Source: Actinomycetes bacterium
GTDB taxonomy: Bacteria; Actinomycetota; Actinomycetes; S36-B12; UBA5976
Length of the DNA stretch: 7,434 nucleotides
Direction of reading: 5' to 3'
NCBI GenBank assembly: GCA_021784375.1
Contig: JAJXSV010000099.1
Span: forward strand, 1 to 7,434
Positions 5,437 to 7,434 of the stretch are shown in pieces. Numbering within the stretch: position 1 is the first letter of the stretch; each line of letters opens with the position of its first letter. The notes under the pieces are model-generated. The model was not told the origin of the DNA. It saw nothing but the letters and a program-made list of their open reading frames with translations, and did not search any database. The translations under genes were made by a program, and so were the position numbers.

Positions 5437-6345
5437 ATGCGACGCAACAAAGGAATCGTTCCGACGAGTGAACGGGTGTTCGGATACGGCTTCGTTTCGC
5501 CGTTCTTCCTCATCTTCCTGACCTTCGGCCTGTTCCCGATCCTGTACTCGATCTACATCGCCTTCTTCGACTGGGATCCCCTCGGTCTGCACACCTTCAT
5601 CGGTATGCAGAACTTCCAGAACCTGCTGCAGGACGACCGTTTCTATATTGCGCTGCGCAACACCATGAGCCTGTGGGTGCTCTCGACGCTGCCGCAGCTC
5701 TTCATGGCCCTCGGGCTGGCGTCGCTGCTGAACCGTCGCGGGCTCAAGTTCGCCGGCTTCTGGCGTGCTGCGGTGCTGGTTCCCAACGTCACCTCCGTGG
5801 TCGCGGTGGCGGTGATCTTCGGGTCACTGTTCGGACGGGACTTCGGCATCGTCAACTGGTTGCTGCACTTCGCGGGTGTTCACGCCATCGACTGGACGGG
5901 GAGTCCGCTCAGCAGCCACCTCCAGATCGCCGCCATGGTGGCCTGGCGCTGGACGGGCTACAACGCCCTCATCTACCTGGCAGCCATGCAGGCCATCCCC
6001 AAGGACCGCTACGAGTCCGCGGAAGTCGATGGCGCCAATGCCTGGCAGCAGTTCCGGTATGTGACCGTACCGGGTATTCGCAACACCCTGATCTTCACTG
6101 TGACCGTCTCCACCATCTACGGTCTGCAGATCTTCGCCGAGCCCCTCATCCTGGGCGGCGTCTCCTACTCGGGTGGCGATTCGCGTCAGTACTCGACGCT
6201 CTCGTTGTTCCTGTTCGAGCAGGCCTTCTCGGAATTCCGCTTCGGCTATGCGGCCGCCATCGGCGTGGTTTCGCTGCTGATTATCGCCGGCTTCTCCTTC
6301 CTGAATTCCGCCATCACCCGCCGTCTTGCCCAAGGGGAGGAGTGA
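5437..6345 (+). CDS. Sugar ABC transporter permease, MalF-like (CUT1)
   Basis: This 302-residue inner-membrane protein forms half of the translocation pore of the importer. Hydrophobic segments are visible near residues 17-44, 71-97, 108-131, 164-185, 216-238 and 265-290, giving the usual six helices. The cytoplasmic EAA loop, which contacts the ATPase, reads YESAEVDGANAWQQFRYVTV at 192-211 and continues PGIRNT. The N-terminal helix reads VSPFFLIFLTFGLFPILYSI, typical of the MalF/UgpA side. ATG 5437 is chosen because GGAG at 5425-5428 lies eight bases upstream; the open frame also runs back into the hairpin, where a TTG at 5353 would be a poor start. It follows the binding-protein gene by 108 bases and precedes the second permease by four. 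No ATPase gene is adjacent. Confidence 0.92.
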   Translation: MRRNKGIVPTSERVFGYGFVSPFFLIFLTFGLFPILYSIYIAFFDWDPLGLHTFIGMQNFQNLLQDDRFYIALRNTMSLWVLSTLPQLFMALGLASLLNRRGLKFAGFWRAAVLVPNVTSVVAVAVIFGSLFGRDFGIVNWLLHFAGVHAIDWTGSPLSSHLQIAAMVAWRWTGYNALIYLAAMQAIPKDRYESAEVDGANAWQQFRYVTVPGIRNTLIFTVTVSTIYGLQIFAEPLILGGVSYSGGDSRQYSTLSLFLFEQAFSEFRFGYAAAIGVVSLLIIAGFSFLNSAITRRLAQGEE

Positions 6346-6349
6346 CCTC

Positions 6350-7210
6350 ATGGCACTCACATTCGGACGCCGTGCCAAGCAGGCCAAGACCTCCGGTGAC
6401 GCGCGAGGATTCACCTACTTCGCGCTCGCGATCTTCGTCTTCGTCTGCATCTTCCCCTTCTACTGGATGTTCGTCGTTGCATCGAACGACAGCAGCGTGA
6501 TCTCGGCCTACCCCCCGCATGTCATGCCCGGCCCGAACCTGATGACGACGATCAACAGCGTCTTCAAGGTGGTGCCATTCCACAAGGCGCTGCTCAACAG
6601 CCTGCTCATCTCCACCATCGTCGCTGCATCCCAGGTGTTCTTCTCCACCTTGGCCGGCTACGCCTTCTCCAAGTTGCGATTCGCGGGCAAGCGCCTGATG
6701 TTCGGCTTCATCCTCTTCACCATGATGATCCCGGGACAGCTGGGAATCGTGCCCCTGTACCTGCTCATGTCGAAACTGCACTGGGTGGACAGCCTGCAGG
6801 CCGTCATCGTCCCCGGCCTGGTCTCCGCCTTCGGCGTCTTCTGGATGCGGCAGACGATCACCGGTGAGATTCCCGATGAGCTGATCCAGGCCGCGCGAAT
6901 GGATGGGGCCGGTGTGTGGCGCATCTACCGCAGCATCGTGATGCCCATCATCAAGCCGACGGCACTGGTGTTGGGGCTGTTCTCCTTCCTCGCCTCCTGG
7001 ACCGACTTCATCTGGCCGCTGCTGGTCCTGAACTCACCGGCACACTTCACCGTGCAGGTGGCCATCAAGCAGCTGCGCGCCGCCTACTTCATCGACTACG
7101 CGTCCCAAATGGGTGGCTCCTTCCTCGCCACCATTCCCTTGCTCATCCTGTTCGTATTGGTCGCGAGGCGCCTCGTCTCCGGAGTTATGGAAGGAGCGGT
7201 CAAGGGATGA
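6350..7210 (+). CDS. Sugar ABC transporter permease, MalG-like (CUT1)
   Basis: This 286-residue protein is the second pore subunit. Helices are visible near residues 21-44, 80-104, 114-139, 148-166, 203-229 and 256-272. The EAA loop reads DELIQAARMDGAGVWRIYRS at 176-195, ending IVMPIIKPT. The FPFYWMFVVASNDSS segment at 35-49 and the TLAGYAFSKLRFAGK segment at 100-114 are hallmarks of the MalG/CebG side. ATG 6350 is preferred because AGGGGAGGAG at 6333-6342, inside the end of the previous gene, is a strong ribosome site. A TTG at 6326 would lie upstream of that site. Only four bases separate it from the preceding stop, and its own stop overlaps the next gene's ATG, so the operon is translationally coupled. 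Confidence 0.92.
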   Translation: MALTFGRRAKQAKTSGDARGFTYFALAIFVFVCIFPFYWMFVVASNDSSVISAYPPHVMPGPNLMTTINSVFKVVPFHKALLNSLLISTIVAASQVFFSTLAGYAFSKLRFAGKRLMFGFILFTMMIPGQLGIVPLYLLMSKLHWVDSLQAVIVPGLVSAFGVFWMRQTITGEIPDELIQAARMDGAGVWRIYRSIVMPIIKPTALVLGLFSFLASWTDFIWPLLVLNSPAHFTVQVAIKQLRAAYFIDYASQMGGSFLATIPLLILFVLVARRLVSGVMEGAVKG

Positions 7211-7434
7211 AGCTCTCTGATGTGAATCTCGCCGGGCTGCCCGAGGATTTCGTGTGGGGAGTTGCAGCATCTTCGTACCAACTGGAAGGCGGTGCGATCC
7301 TGGGTGATCGCGGCCGCTGCATCTGGGACGATTTCGCAGCCCAGCCCGGCGCCATCGCCGACGGCACCACGCATCCGCGCGGTATCGAGCACATCAGCCA
7401 TCTCGACGAGGACCTCGATCTGATGGCCGAACTC
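7207..7434 (+). CDS. GH1 glycosidase (beta-glucosidase-like), N-terminal part
   Basis: The 76 residues before the window edge begin a family 1 glycoside hydrolase, which would cleave the imported sugar in the cytoplasm by a retaining mechanism. FVWGVAASSYQLEGG at 15-29 matches the GH1 N-terminal signature in every position. It contains Q25, the sugar-contacting glutamine, and E27. RGRCIWDDF at 35-43 and the PGAIADG segment follow as expected. The next conserved block, usually D-H-Y-H-R-Y before the ED-LM-EL helix, is EHISHLDEDLDLMAEL here, an unusual variant. The ATG overlaps the permease stop as ATGA, and AAGGAG at 7191-7196 is the ribosome site. There is no signal peptide. The catalytic glutamates lie beyond the window, so activity and substrate cannot be judged. 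Confidence 0.88.
   Translation, partial: MKLSDVNLAGLPEDFVWGVAASSYQLEGGAILGDRGRCIWDDFAAQPGAIADGTTHPRGIEHISHLDEDLDLMAEL

Noticed and set aside
4810..5592. Open minus-strand frame across the binding-protein end and permease start
   Set aside because: It is rich in Asp, Glu, Arg and Gly, has no domain, spans the hairpin, and opposes two strongly supported genes.
5673..6500. Alternative plus-strand frame inside the permease genes
   Set aside because: It runs across two real genes in another frame; its translation is Arg- and Pro-rich and lacks any motif.

Overview
The window is GC-rich DNA that reads like an actinobacterium. Three things point that way: a two-permease CUT1 sugar importer with no ATPase gene beside it, a LacI-type operator resembling the CebR/CelR sites of actinobacterial cellobiose operons, and a TANNNT -10 box placed exactly for a leaderless transcript. 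The genus cannot be named from the sequence. All real genes in the right half lie on the plus strand and use strongly GC-ending codons. The left half has looser codon use and contains decayed DNA.

Layout. Positions 155-1762 encode a PAS-GAF-HD-GYP protein, a probable cyclic-di-GMP phosphodiesterase. Positions 1763-2669 form a gene graveyard. It holds a DUF2256 zinc-ribbon gene with an in-frame TGA at a conserved tryptophan, a 3' fragment of an IclR-family regulator on the minus strand overlapping it tail to tail, a stretch with no recognisable coding content, and a frameshifted 5' fragment of an IS3-type transposase orfA on the minus strand. Positions 2670-3797 encode a second, paralogous GAF-HD-GYP protein, followed by a hairpin that probably ends its transcript.

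Positions 3798-4059 are a regulatory region. It has a tandem 10-base repeat with 11-base spacing, a perfect 20-bp palindrome (LacI-family operator), and a second hairpin that shares the palindrome's right arm. Downstream is a carbohydrate operon: solute-binding protein (4060-5328), a 15-bp perfect stem-loop in the following gap, two membrane permeases (5437-6345 and 6350-7210), and the start of a GH1 glycosidase (7207 to the window end) that overlaps the second permease by ATGA.

How it works together. The operon most likely imports a beta-glucoside or small oligosaccharide and hydrolyses it in the cytoplasm, with a LacI-type repressor releasing the operator when sugar is present. The binding protein has a signal peptide but no lipobox cysteine, which is unusual for a Gram-positive importer. 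The transport ATPase must lie beyond the window or be a shared MsiK-type protein. The two HD-GYP proteins probably sense separate inputs through PAS and GAF domains and lower a cyclic dinucleotide. No sequence feature links them directly to the sugar operon, and a terminator-like hairpin separates them from it. I see no clearly new multi-gene system here. The best leads are the interrupted DUF2256 gene, the overlapping operator/hairpin architecture, and the non-lipoprotein binding protein.
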